A stretch of DNA of 16,913 nucleotides from Fen-1362 sp964597035 (GCA_964597035.1 CAZQWM010000050.1:1-16913); one strand, 5' to 3'. Positions 7,901 to 16,036 are shown, numbered from the stretch's first letter. Made by a program: numbers and translations. Notes: generated from the letters alone by a model not told the origin.

Positions 7901-7930
7901 TTGACAAAGCACTGCCTGTTGGTTTAAAAT
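7901..7930 (+). promoter_or_regulatory. Promoter of the C10 peptidase gene
   Basis: A perfect TTGACA (7901-7906) is followed after 18 nt by TAAAAT (7925-7930, 5/6). Transcription would start near 7937. That excludes all earlier in-frame starts and fits the TTG start at 7996 with a leader of about 59 nt. Confidence 0.65.
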
Positions 7931-7995
7931 GTTTTATAAGTCCCATAAGGCAAGAAAATGCGAGGGAGCAGAGGAGACACCCAGGGGAATTTGAA

Positions 7996-10629
7996 TTGAG
8001 AGGTATAGGCAGGAAAACTCGTTCGGAGAAAATACCGTCCTGTCTGTTGTTGCTATTATTTTTTGCGTTTGTCGGGCTTTTTTTCGGCACAGTTCGTGCG
8101 GCGCCGGTCAGCCCGGACAAGGCACAGCGATTAGTTAGGGGGTGGTTGAGGGCTGATGCAAGGCCCCTGGGCAGCCGAATCGGCAATCAGGTCGATAGCG
8201 TCGAGACGTTCACAGATGGCGAAGGGCAGGCCACATACTACGTTGTTTATCTGCGACCCAACGGGTTTGTAATCGTTCCTGCTGAAGACCAGGTCGAGCC
8301 GGTCATTTGTTTCGTGTCGGGGGGCTGTTATGACCCGTCGGAGAGTAATCCGTTAGGCGCGCTGGTCAGCCGGGATTTGCCGGGCAGAGTCAACGCGACA
8401 CGGGAGATTCAAAAGAAGCTCCGAGACGGTGGTTTTGCGGGAAAGCTTACCGAGACGGAGACGGCCATCCGATATTCGGCCCAGAAGGCCTTCGGAAAAT
8501 GGACCCGACTGCTTGCCGAAGACAGTAATACGCCCGTTCTCAAAGCCGGACTGCCTAACATTTCGGATGTCTGGGTAGAGCCGTTTCTGGAGACCGAGTG
8601 GGGGCAGGATATTTGCTGCTACAGCCCGGCACGCGCGTGCTACAACTATTACACGCCGCCGGGGCTCGATGGAGACTCCGATAATTACTACTGCGGTTGT
8701 GTGGCCACAGCAATGGCCCAGTATATGTATTTTCGCCTGCACCCGACTTTGGGTGTAGGAACGCCGACTTTCACAATTTATGTCGATGGTAACCCTGAGT
8801 CGCGGCAGCTTCGGGGTGGGGACGGTTCGGGTGGGCCTTATAGCTGGGACATTATGCCGACTGAAACTAATTGCAGCACGCCGCTGGCGCAGATACAGGC
8901 GGTTGGAGCACTTACCCATGACGCGGGCGTTGCCGTGAGTATGCAATACACGGCGACCGGGTCCGGGGCATATATGTTTGATGCGGCGGAAGCACTGGTT
9001 GATACGTTTGACTACAGCAAAGCGATATTCGGATTGAACTATAGTACGGGCCTTAACGGTATGCTTAATCCCAACCTTGATTCGGGCAATCCTGTAATCC
9101 TTGGTGTGCGCCGCTCGGGCGGCGGACACGCCATCGTGACCGACGGCTACGGCTATAATAACTCGACGCTTTATCACCACCTTAATATGGGCTGGGACGG
9201 TTACTACGATGCGTGGTATAATCTGCCCAATATCAGCTCGTCACCATCATACGACACTGTTGAAAGCACGATTTACAACATTTATGTTACCGGCACTGGC
9301 GAGATTATCAGCGGGCGTGTTACAGAAGACGGCTCAGGGACTCCGATTAACGAAGCAACTGTGACCGCCAACAAGACAGGCGGCGGAACATACCAGGCCA
9401 TAACCAACAATAAAGGCATCTATGCCATCACTAACGTCCCGTCAAATTCTTCATATACAGTAAGTGTAACCAAGAGTGATTATTCATTCGACAGCAATAC
9501 GGCTGATACCGGTGAGTCTGAGGATTGGGATTCGATAAGCGGTAACTGCTGGGGGATTAACTTTACAGGGACTGCGTCAGGGCCGGAGCCACCCGCTGCA
9601 TCGGATTCAGAGGTGTCCGCGGGGCCTGGTGTAAGCAAATCGATTGAGCTGGTAGCGACCGACGATGGCCAGCCGAATCCGCCGGGAATACTCAGCTATA
9701 TAATCACATCACTTCCAGTTTTCGGGACACTATCCGACCCTGCGGGCGGGGAAATCAACAGTGTGCCATATACACTCCTCGTGAGCGGCAATGAGGTGAT
9801 TTACACATCGAATGCCTGTTACGCAGGTCAAGACGGCTTCGAGTTCAATGCCAACGACGGCGGCGACCCGCCTAATGGCGGCGACTCGAATATCGCCACG
9901 GTCACCATAACGGTCGTAGGCGGCAGCGGAGACCCTGAGATTATCTACGAGACGCACTTTGACACAGGGCTGCCGGCCAGCTGGACGATTATCGACGGCG
10001 GTGATACCGAGGAAACCTGGAAGGCCGTCGATGATTCGTACGGTTATTCCAGCCCATATTGGACCGGCGTATTTATGATTGTGGACAGCGCTTTGGAAGC
10101 CTGCAGTATGGACGAGCAGTTAATAACACACAGTATCGACTGCACAGGCCTATCTGATGTAAAGCTCAGATTCAAGCACAAATTCTACTACTGGGAGTAT
10201 GGCTACGGAGAGGTTGGCGACGTTGATATAAACTTTGGGGGGAACACATGGCAGAACGTGGCGAGGTATGAAGGTGCGAGTTACTCCGGATTGGTGGAGA
10301 TTGACCTTTCGAACTACGGCGCAGACGGCGCTTCCAACCTGCGGATACGCTGGCGATATTATAATACCGAATGGGAATGGTACTGGGGTATCGATGACGT
10401 TGAGATAATCGCATCTTCGAGTGCTTCGACAGCGGCGCCAGCCGGAGACTTCGAGTGTGATTGTGACGTGGATTACGACGACCTTGTTGCACTCACCGCT
10501 GCCTGGACGACGGGTCCCGGTGATGATAACTGGGACGACAGGTGTGATATTGCCGAGCCGGCCGACGACTACATAAACGAGCGAGACTATGCCGTTTTCG
10601 CACAAAACTGGCTGACCGGGGTGGAGTAG
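7996..10629 (+). CDS. Exported C10-family (streptopain-like) cysteine peptidase with adhesion domains and dockerin-like C-terminus
   Basis: This is an 877-aa secreted protease. The signal peptide has a basic start, a hydrophobic stretch at 16-32, and VRA before the cut near residue 35. The pro-region is about 36-185 and the C10 catalytic domain about 190-425. Catalytic Cys235 lies in GCVATAMAQ, His378 in GGGHAIVTDGYG, and Asn397/Trp400 in HHLNMGWDGYYDAWY. Downstream are a carboxypeptidase-regulatory-like domain (436-525), a cadherin/tandem-95-like domain (533-645), a cleaved-adhesin/MAM-like domain (648-808) and a tandem EF-hand/dockerin-like module (815-877). The open frame begins at 7699, but that part crosses tRNA-Tyr on the other strand. 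I chose the TTG at 7996 because AGGGGA lies 7 nt upstream, a promoter lies at 7901-7930, and it gives a clean signal peptide. Family assignment is firm; the start is less so. Confidence 0.88.
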   Translation: MRGIGRKTRSEKIPSCLLLLLFFAFVGLFFGTVRAAPVSPDKAQRLVRGWLRADARPLGSRIGNQVDSVETFTDGEGQATYYVVYLRPNGFVIVPAEDQVEPVICFVSGGCYDPSESNPLGALVSRDLPGRVNATREIQKKLRDGGFAGKLTETETAIRYSAQKAFGKWTRLLAEDSNTPVLKAGLPNISDVWVEPFLETEWGQDICCYSPARACYNYYTPPGLDGDSDNYYCGCVATAMAQYMYFRLHPTLGVGTPTFTIYVDGNPESRQLRGGDGSGGPYSWDIMPTETNCSTPLAQIQAVGALTHDAGVAVSMQYTATGSGAYMFDAAEALVDTFDYSKAIFGLNYSTGLNGMLNPNLDSGNPVILGVRRSGGGHAIVTDGYGYNNSTLYHHLNMGWDGYYDAWYNLPNISSSPSYDTVESTIYNIYVTGTGEIISGRVTEDGSGTPINEATVTANKTGGGTYQAITNNKGIYAITNVPSNSSYTVSVTKSDYSFDSNTADTGESEDWDSISGNCWGINFTGTASGPEPPAASDSEVSAGPGVSKSIELVATDDGQPNPPGILSYIITSLPVFGTLSDPAGGEINSVPYTLLVSGNEVIYTSNACYAGQDGFEFNANDGGDPPNGGDSNIATVTITVVGGSGDPEIIYETHFDTGLPASWTIIDGGDTEETWKAVDDSYGYSSPYWTGVFMIVDSALEACSMDEQLITHSIDCTGLSDVKLRFKHKFYYWEYGYGEVGDVDINFGGNTWQNVARYEGASYSGLVEIDLSNYGADGASNLRIRWRYYNTEWEWYWGIDDVEIIASSSASTAAPAGDFECDCDVDYDDLVALTAAWTTGPGDDNWDDRCDIAEPADDYINERDYAVFAQNWLTGVE

Positions 10630-10666
10630 AGCCGCAATAATAATAGATGTTAAGTAATAAGGCGGA

Positions 10667-10696
10667 TTGACACGGGGGCGTTGGTTAAACGATAAT
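10667..10696 (+). promoter_or_regulatory. Promoter of the glycosyltransferase gene
   Basis: A perfect TTGACA (10667-10672) and GATAAT (10691-10696, 5/6) are 18 nt apart. The predicted start near 10703 is only about 2 nt before the annotated ATG. Confidence 0.6.
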
Positions 10697-10704
10697 CCGG
10701 CGGT

Positions 10705-11922
10705 ATGGGCTGGTATGTTTGTATTAGCTGGATGCTGATAGTCATGCAGGTGTTTTTCTCTTTGCTGGCTTTAAGGAATTATCGGTTTGCGCTGGTCAAG
10801 TACGCAAAGAAGCGTGGCCGGTACAAACCCCGAGTGGCCCTGATTATCCCCTGCAAAAACTTAGACGCGAACTTCGAGCAGAATATCTCATCATTTTACA
10901 GGCAGGACTATGATGGTTTTTTGTTGTGGTTTGTTGTGGCCGACAGCACGGATGCAGCATACGAGCCATTGTGTAAGCTCAAAGAGGCGCTTGCCGGCGA
11001 ATCGAAGGCCGGTGACGTCAGGGTGCTGGTTTCGGGGCAGGGACAGACGTGCAGTCAAAAAATCCATAACCTGCTTTATGCGTATCGTCAGATTCCGTCT
11101 GATGTTGAGGTGTTGGCGTTTGCCGATTCCGATATCTGCGTAAAGCCGAACTGGCTTCGCCACCTTGTTCATCCGCTTCGATTGGAGAAAAACGGACTGG
11201 CCAGCGGCTACCGGTGGTTTGTGCCGAAGCGAAATAATTTCGCCACGCTTGCCCTTGTTGCGATAAATGCCAAGGTCGCGCAACTGCTGGGCAACACGAG
11301 GCGCAACAAGGCGTGGGGCGGGTCGATGGCGATTAAGGTGCAGACGTTCAGGGAGCTGGACGTCGAGAGCATCTGGCAAAAAGCCGTCAGCGACGATTTG
11401 TCGCTGAGCTACGCGGTAAAGAACGTCCGCAAGAAGGTCGAATTTGTCCCCGGATGCATTGTTGCCTCTTATGAGTCAACGACCTGGCCCAAACTTTTTG
11501 AATTTGCACGGAGGCAATTTCTCATAACGAGGGTAACGGCTTTGGGGACATGGTGGTTCGGCTTAATCAGCAGCATTTATTCGGTATTCGGGCTGTGGGC
11601 CGGCACGGCACTGGCTGTATATGCCGGCGCCAGAGTTGAGCCGAATGTTATTCTTTTTGCCGCGGTGCCGATATTGTTTTTCTCGGCCGGTCTTATGCGA
11701 GCGATACTCAGGGAGAAAATGGCCAGCAGGATTCTCGAGGAGGATTGGCCGAACCTCAAAGTCGCGGCTGCCGTCGATATCGCGTTGTTCTGGCTTTGGT
11801 CGCCGCTTATGCTCGTTTTTATTCTAAGCTCCGCGTTTGGCAGGACGATTTGCTGGCGAGGGATAAGATACAGACTACTTGGGCCTGCTGCGACCGAAGT
11901 GCTCGGGCCGGAAAAAGCGTGA
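10705..11922 (+). CDS. Membrane glycosyltransferase, GT2/GT21 (ceramide-glucosyltransferase-like)
   Basis: This is a 405-aa processive-type family 2/21 glycosyltransferase that would move a sugar from a nucleotide donor to a lipid or membrane acceptor at the cytoplasmic face. There is one N-terminal helix (about 5-23). The GT-A domain begins at VALIIPCKN (44-52). The GT21 signature aspartates are visible: Asp80 (VVADSTD), Asp141/Asp143 (FADSDI) and Asp230/Asp231 (VSDDLSLSYAV). The (Q/R)xxRW position is represented by RRQFLITR (269-276), so the Trp is not kept. Three more helices follow at about 283-305, 313-335 and 355-376, and the tail has WRGIRYRLL. It resembles hopanoid-linked HpnI and ceramide glucosyltransferases, but no hopanoid genes are nearby, so the acceptor is unknown. 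There is no clear ribosome site; the next in-frame ATG is at 10732. Confidence 0.85.
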   Translation: MGWYVCISWMLIVMQVFFSLLALRNYRFALVKYAKKRGRYKPRVALIIPCKNLDANFEQNISSFYRQDYDGFLLWFVVADSTDAAYEPLCKLKEALAGESKAGDVRVLVSGQGQTCSQKIHNLLYAYRQIPSDVEVLAFADSDICVKPNWLRHLVHPLRLEKNGLASGYRWFVPKRNNFATLALVAINAKVAQLLGNTRRNKAWGGSMAIKVQTFRELDVESIWQKAVSDDLSLSYAVKNVRKKVEFVPGCIVASYESTTWPKLFEFARRQFLITRVTALGTWWFGLISSIYSVFGLWAGTALAVYAGARVEPNVILFAAVPILFFSAGLMRAILREKMASRILEEDWPNLKVAAAVDIALFWLWSPLMLVFILSSAFGRTICWRGIRYRLLGPAATEVLGPEKA

Positions 11923-11973
11923 ATCCTGCCTGCCGGCATTCGACCGTTTTACCGATAAGCCGATTTAGCCCGG

Positions 11974-12996
11974 CTACTTGATTTTATCAATGTCGTTTTC
12001 CGGGTGGCCAACCAGATATACCCTGTTCTTGCCGCTGCGTTTTGCTTCCAACAAAGCCTGGTCGGCCTTTTCAAAAAGCTCTTCGGTGGTTGTGCCGTCG
12101 GTATTCAGGCAGGCAAGTCCCCCGCTTATGGTCAGGACCCCTCTGCCTTCAGAGCCCAACAACGCCAACTCGGTTTTTTCAAGCTCACTTCGAAATCTCC
12201 TGGCTATGTGTATGACTTCGCTCGGATGGTCGCTGCCGGCCGACCGTCTTTCATTGTCCGAGGTTGGTATACGGCACTTGGGGTCGTCCCAGAAGACAAC
12301 AGCGAACTCATCGCCGCCTAATCTCGCCACCATATCGTGTTTTCTGCAGCATCTCCGTATCAGCCATGCGGCCTGTTTCAGGACCTCATCGCCGGCGGCG
12401 TGACCGTAGAGGTCGTTATAGTGCTTAAAATTATCAATATCGAAAATGAGTACCGTGACCCGGCCTTTATCCTTTTTTGCGCGCTCAATGATTTGCCTGG
12501 CGAATTCCCAGATATATCTTCTGTTCTTCAGGCCCGTGAGGTCATCCTCAGTTGCAAGTTTTTCGAGACGGTTTATCTTTGTCTGAATCGCGTGATTTAC
12601 GGAAATAGTATCCGACTGCGCAGCCAATGAGCCAGAAGCGTGGACGGCCGAACAAAGCTTCTCCAATCCAACGGGGCAAATTATGTAGTCGTCGGCCAGC
12701 CCTGTCCCGTTGCCTGCAGAAGAAACCAGTTCCATCGCCTCCGGCTCCTCATACATTTTCGCCAGCAGCAGGATTCGCGCGTCGGTGTTTTTCCTGAGTG
12801 TGGCAAGAGCGTTTCGCAGACCGGCCGACGCGCTTGCCATAACAACGATGATTGCAGCAAAGGGATTTTTGACGGCTGCCTCAATTCCGTCCAAAATACC
12901 GGCACAGACCTGAATCACCTCTTCGGGCAGCGGCTGTGGTCCTGCTATCGCGACTGCGGGGTCGCCTATCAGCAGGATTTTTCCATTACCGGTCAT
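11974..12996 (-). CDS. Diguanylate cyclase (GGDEF) with N-terminal pseudo-receiver
   Basis: This is a 340-aa protein that makes cyclic-di-GMP from two GTP. Residues 6-120 have a receiver-like fold pattern (KILLIGDP, AAIIVVMASAS, ARILLLAK, ADDYIICPVGLEKL). The phospho-acceptor Asp is replaced (Met53 area) and the usual Lys-Pro is Cys-Pro, so phosphorylation is unlikely. A helical linker (135-150) leads to DDLTGLKNRR. In the GGDEF domain, Asp186 (FDIDNFK) and the intact GGDEF (227-231) show it should be active. RKHD (218-221), five residues before, is a complete inhibitory I-site for product feedback. A hydrophilic insert of about 25 residues follows. I chose the ATG at 12996 because it lies 17 nt after the stop of the upstream gene on the same strand; the frame runs further back into that gene. 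The two are probably co-transcribed. Confidence 0.9.
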   Translation of the reverse strand: MTGNGKILLIGDPAVAIAGPQPLPEEVIQVCAGILDGIEAAVKNPFAAIIVVMASASAGLRNALATLRKNTDARILLLAKMYEEPEAMELVSSAGNGTGLADDYIICPVGLEKLCSAVHASGSLAAQSDTISVNHAIQTKINRLEKLATEDDLTGLKNRRYIWEFARQIIERAKKDKGRVTVLIFDIDNFKHYNDLYGHAAGDEVLKQAAWLIRRCCRKHDMVARLGGDEFAVVFWDDPKCRIPTSDNERRSAGSDHPSEVIHIARRFRSELEKTELALLGSEGRGVLTISGGLACLNTDGTTTEELFEKADQALLEAKRSGKNRVYLVGHPENDIDKIK

Positions 12997-13013
12997 ACTT
13001 TCACCAACCGCTT

Positions 13014-13490
13014 CTATACATCGACTTCGGCTGTGGGCAGATTGTCCGATTCCTTTTGTGTCACAGCAGCAGTTCGCCACAGGTCGCGTCTCATCATTCG
13101 GATAAGCAGTCCTTCAAGCTGGCCGGGGTCATTAACCACAACAGCCCCGGATTTCATCGCCTGAATTGCGCGTGTCCGGGTGTTACCTGAGATTCTTTTC
13201 GCAAGGCAGCAGCATTCCCACCCGGCCTGAGCTGCTTTGTCAAAGAGGCGTCCTTTTTCCCTGCTCAGTTGTTCGAGTCGCCCCACGACCAGCCCACTTC
13301 GTGCCGGGCTTTGTGCCAAATTTGCGATGCCCTCGTAGATGTCCCTGCAAATGACAAAATCAACATCGAGCCGTTGAAACATCCCGGCGGCACGAGTGAT
13401 GAGCCGGTCCGATTCAGTCCCGATGATTATAACCGAAAAATCCGCTTTATTGCGGTTATCCTCCATGCGTGCTGTCGAGTCACTTTTCAT
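13014..13490 (-). CDS. Small receiver-like protein lacking phosphorylation residues
   Basis: This 158-aa protein is not clearly assignable to a named family. Its pattern matches a CheY-like fold: strand SVIIIG, then LDVDFVICRD, then SGLVVGRLEQL, then ECCCLAKR, then AIQAMKSGAVVVNDPGQLEGLL. The acidic pair, the phospho-Asp (Gly in LVVG), the Thr/Ser (Ala) and the Lys (Asn) of true receivers are all absent. A CCC cluster sits at the fourth strand. It ends 17 nt before the GGDEF gene on the same strand and resembles that protein's own N-terminus, so a regulatory partnership is likely (inference). The start is uncertain: ATG 13490 is used, but TTG 13499 and ATG 13466 are possible and none has a good ribosome site. 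Confidence 0.7.
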   Translation of the reverse strand: MKSDSTARMEDNRNKADFSVIIIGTESDRLITRAAGMFQRLDVDFVICRDIYEGIANLAQSPARSGLVVGRLEQLSREKGRLFDKAAQAGWECCCLAKRISGNTRTRAIQAMKSGAVVVNDPGQLEGLLIRMMRRDLWRTAAVTQKESDNLPTAEVDV

Positions 13491-13518
13491 CAAGCCCAAA
13501 GCCCATTATGCCTGCTAT

Positions 13519-13546
13519 ATTATAGCAGAATCAGGCCAAAAGTCAA
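13519..13546 (-). promoter_or_regulatory. Strong promoter of the pseudo-receiver/GGDEF operon
   Basis: TTGACT and a perfect TATAAT are 16 nt apart on the minus strand. The -10 box sits inside the 17-nt inverted repeat ctgctatattatagcag (13512-13528), a possible operator. The predicted transcription start is near 13512. Confidence 0.7.
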
Positions 13547-13588
13547 ATTGGGCGTTTTAGGGAGTTTCTGCGACAAATTGCCAAGTCG

Positions 13589-15460
13589 TTATTCAGCGGT
13601 GGGAAGACTTGCGAGATTTTTCCTGACCTGGTCGGTGCAAAAACTGCTCGGATACATCCTCAGGAAGCTGCTCAACATTGCCCTGGCATCGGCCAGAAAT
13701 TGTTTTTTGAGCTCGATATTTGATTCATCCTGCTGCCGCCAGAAGTGAATCTTTAACAGGGCAAGCTCGTACAACGCCTGCATCCCGCCGTCGGTGGTCT
13801 CGTACTTGGCGTGGAGCTCAGCAAGCTGTTCGGCACGGAGCTGTTCATCGGGTATGAGCTTGACCTGGGCAAGCAGGACATTGTCCCGCAGAGGGTCGCT
13901 CTTGCCCATTTCAGCCAACAGTTCCTTCAGCCAGTCGGCATATTCCGGAGTATGAGGGTTCAGCGTAACAAATTTTGCGAGGCGCTTGTCGGAATCAGGC
14001 CTGTCGGTGCGGTTATCCGTGTCGATGAGGGAGCGTAGCTGGCTGAGCTTTCTTTTAAGCTCGGTCAATTTTGAGACAGTCATTATCGAATCGGCAGGTG
14101 GACGGAACGGGCTGAAAAGGGAATCTTCGGTCGGCTGTTCGTCGGCAAGGGTTTTCAGCCGGTCATCGAGCAGCGTCTGGGCGTCCTCGATAAGGATCCC
14201 GGCCTGGTCGAAGTACCCCTGACCCACCCAGTGCATCGCAACCCGCCAGCGTGCCTCGAGTGATTCGGGGCTGTTGCCGAACTCGCTATATAACCGAAAC
14301 CAAACCTCACGCGAACGGTCGAAAGGATAATCGCTGTAGAAATGAAGTGTCTCTGTATCATTCAATAGACGAATGTCGGGACTGTATTCGTTGAGAAGCG
14401 CTTTGAAGTAGAGAGCTATGGGCATTCGCTTGCTTTTGCGGCGCCGGGTAATGAACATTTCATACTGGTCAAGCAGCCATTGTCTCTTGTCCTGATACTG
14501 AAGCTCCGGCTCAACGACAAACCAGGTAGGCCAGCGGTCGTGCGCGAGCTGGGCCTGGATTTCGGCTTTCAACTCTTTTCGCAGTGCTATCGGCTCGGTC
14601 GGGTAAAAAAAGCCGCCCAAATACCTGTTTACTGCGGGGTCTTTTATGGCCTGGTCGAGAGCGGAGGTGATGCGATGGTCGTGGAATTCAGTAATGTGCT
14701 CCGGGTTATTGCTCGCGACATAAAGCTGGTAATCCAGCTCATCGTAACCAATCGCGTTGTTGAAGACAGCCGTAGCAACGACAAGCACGATTGTGGTCGA
14801 GAGCCAAATCAGGCCCGGACGGTAACGTGTAAAATGCCCAATTGCGATGACCACGCCGGCCACCGCAAGCCCTATCAGCCAGGCGCCAATCCACGGGGTG
14901 AACGAAAAGCCCCATTTAATCGGCTCGATGCCTCTTGCCCCGCCGAAATACCCCCAATACAAAAGCTGCGGGACCATGCACAACGCTAATGAGGTGTAGC
15001 GCGAGCGAAATCGCAGTGGACGACAAGCTACCGCTACGCAGCTTATCAGCAGGCAAACTGCAAAGGCGGGCAAATTCGCCAGGAAGAACACGGCAAGAAT
15101 CAAAGGCACACTGTAAACGAAGCTGAGAAGCTGGGCGGTCAGAACAGGCGCCACCGCCAGCACAGCCATAAGCAGCGCCAGAACAAGAATCTGCCAGGGA
15201 TACTCGAAGATACTGATGCCCGTTAAAAGCAGTCGGCCTATGTGCCAAAGCTTTGGCGAGATTACCGATTCCGGATTGAACGAAAACAACGAGCCGGTGA
15301 GTATCTTTGACCAGAACAGGCAGGTGGCGGCAAAGACGATTACCGTCAACAGCCAGCAGGTAATAACGTGTGTGTGGCTGTAATGCAGCGTCGGCCCTGC
15401 AGCCAGGAAAGACTGACTGGTCGCTATCGGCGTTTTGCCATTGCCATTATTGTTCGGCAT
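13589..15460 (-). CDS. Polytopic membrane protein with helical (TPR-like) C-terminal half, function unknown
   Basis: I do not recognise this 623-aa protein. The N-terminal 30 residues are polar. Residues 32-235 hold about seven or eight hydrophobic segments (for example 32-50, 88-104, 106-128, 130-146, 156-171, 190-209 and 216-233). Residues 240-623 are soluble and mostly helical, with paired amphipathic helices such as SPESLEARWRVAMHWVGQGY and GGMQALYELALLKIHFWRQQ. These look like degenerate TPR or Sel1-type repeats. No catalytic motif was seen. AGGG lies 7 nt before the ATG. It has its own promoter and lies upstream of the pseudo-receiver operon, separated from it by 98 nt and that operon's promoter. 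A scaffold or envelope role is possible but unsupported. Confidence 0.8.
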   Translation of the reverse strand: MPNNNGNGKTPIATSQSFLAAGPTLHYSHTHVITCWLLTVIVFAATCLFWSKILTGSLFSFNPESVISPKLWHIGRLLLTGISIFEYPWQILVLALLMAVLAVAPVLTAQLLSFVYSVPLILAVFFLANLPAFAVCLLISCVAVACRPLRFRSRYTSLALCMVPQLLYWGYFGGARGIEPIKWGFSFTPWIGAWLIGLAVAGVVIAIGHFTRYRPGLIWLSTTIVLVVATAVFNNAIGYDELDYQLYVASNNPEHITEFHDHRITSALDQAIKDPAVNRYLGGFFYPTEPIALRKELKAEIQAQLAHDRWPTWFVVEPELQYQDKRQWLLDQYEMFITRRRKSKRMPIALYFKALLNEYSPDIRLLNDTETLHFYSDYPFDRSREVWFRLYSEFGNSPESLEARWRVAMHWVGQGYFDQAGILIEDAQTLLDDRLKTLADEQPTEDSLFSPFRPPADSIMTVSKLTELKRKLSQLRSLIDTDNRTDRPDSDKRLAKFVTLNPHTPEYADWLKELLAEMGKSDPLRDNVLLAQVKLIPDEQLRAEQLAELHAKYETTDGGMQALYELALLKIHFWRQQDESNIELKKQFLADARAMLSSFLRMYPSSFCTDQVRKNLASLPTAE

Positions 15461-15527
15461 AAACCTGCCCTAAAAGCGACACTTATCTTCACCAAATATT
15501 TTGAGGCCCTCCAGTAACCATCCAACT

Positions 15528-15556
15528 ATTAGAGCATCTAACCAAAACTTTGTAAA
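15528..15556 (-). promoter_or_regulatory. Promoter of the 623-aa membrane protein gene
   Basis: TTTACA and TCTAAT, each 5/6 to consensus, are 17 nt apart on the minus strand, giving a leader of about 60 nt. A GTGGT/ACCAC inverted repeat (15557-15574) sits directly upstream of the -35 box. Confidence 0.5.
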
Positions 15557-15574
15557 GTGGTGATTGCAAACCAC

Positions 15575-15923
15575 AACGCAAAATGTGGCGTAGACAAGGC
15601 CATACGTGCTGAATCTGCACTCGATGGCGATAGTAAACTCCACCTCACAGGCGGATAAAAATGGAGAAAATAGGAAAGATGGCCCATAAGGGAATAAGTC
15701 GTGACATCCAAAATAGGCAAAGTCGTTGTCTTGTTATCAGGGTTTTTCCCGGCAGGTTTTCCTGGGGCATAACCTTAGAGTGTGCGATTCGAGTTTAAGT
15801 AAAAATGTTGCCTGCGGGTTGCTATACTTCGACGAGTTTAGCCCAGTTGTTGCGCAGCGGGACGACAAAGCAAGCTACTGTAAAAACGAATCACGCCCTT
15901 TTGCGGCTCGATTAAAGAATTGC
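15575..15923. other. Intergenic stretch with no recognised gene
   Basis: I see no convincing coding frame here. The only open frame of note (15726-15956) has no ribosome site, no recognisable motif, and runs through the tRNA-Met promoter. I also see no match to RNase P RNA, tmRNA, SRP RNA or a riboswitch core. Confidence 0.5.
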
Positions 15924-15952
15924 TTGCAAGGGGCGAAAATGAGCTGTAGATT
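15924..15952 (+). promoter_or_regulatory. Promoter of tRNA-Met
   Basis: TTGCAA and TAGATT (4/6 each) are 17 nt apart, and the predicted start is about 4 nt before the tRNA. Confidence 0.5.
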
Positions 15953-15962
15953 ATAGTCAAAT

Positions 15963-16036
15963 GGCGGCGTAGCTCAGTTGGTTAGAGCATGGGATTCATA
16001 AGCCCAGGGTCGTCGGTTCGACTCCGACCGCCGCCA
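15963..16036 (+). tRNA. tRNA-Met(CAU), probably elongator
   Basis: This is a 74-nt tRNA. Acceptor GGCGGCG pairs fully with CGCCGCC and the discriminator is A. The D-arm is GCTC/GAGC, the anticodon loop is TTCATAA, and the T-arm is GTCGG-TTCGACT-CCGAC. The perfectly paired acceptor start argues against an initiator, and the body resembles elongator tRNA-Met. A lysidine-modified tRNA-Ile with CAU is the main alternative. The last anticodon-stem pair is an A-G mismatch. CCA is not encoded. Confidence 0.92.

Noticed and set aside
8353..9180. 275-aa minus-strand open frame
   Set aside because: It lies wholly opposite the catalytic domain of the C10 peptidase, whose active-site motifs are intact; its composition is typical of an antisense shadow.
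434..10629. Cellulosome
   Set aside because: Dockerin-like modules occur, but no cohesin, scaffoldin or glycoside hydrolase is in the window.
12997..13080. N-terminal extension of the GGDEF protein
   Set aside because: It overlaps the end of the pseudo-receiver gene out of frame, and homologous content begins at the ATG at 12996.
12640..13164. 174-aa plus-strand open frame
   Set aside because: It is antisense to the GGDEF gene and its upstream partner, with no motif or ribosome site.
13480..13506. Eight-codon upstream reading frame overlapping the pseudo-receiver start
   Set aside because: An ATG near the predicted transcript start opens a short frame, but it has no ribosome site and could be chance.
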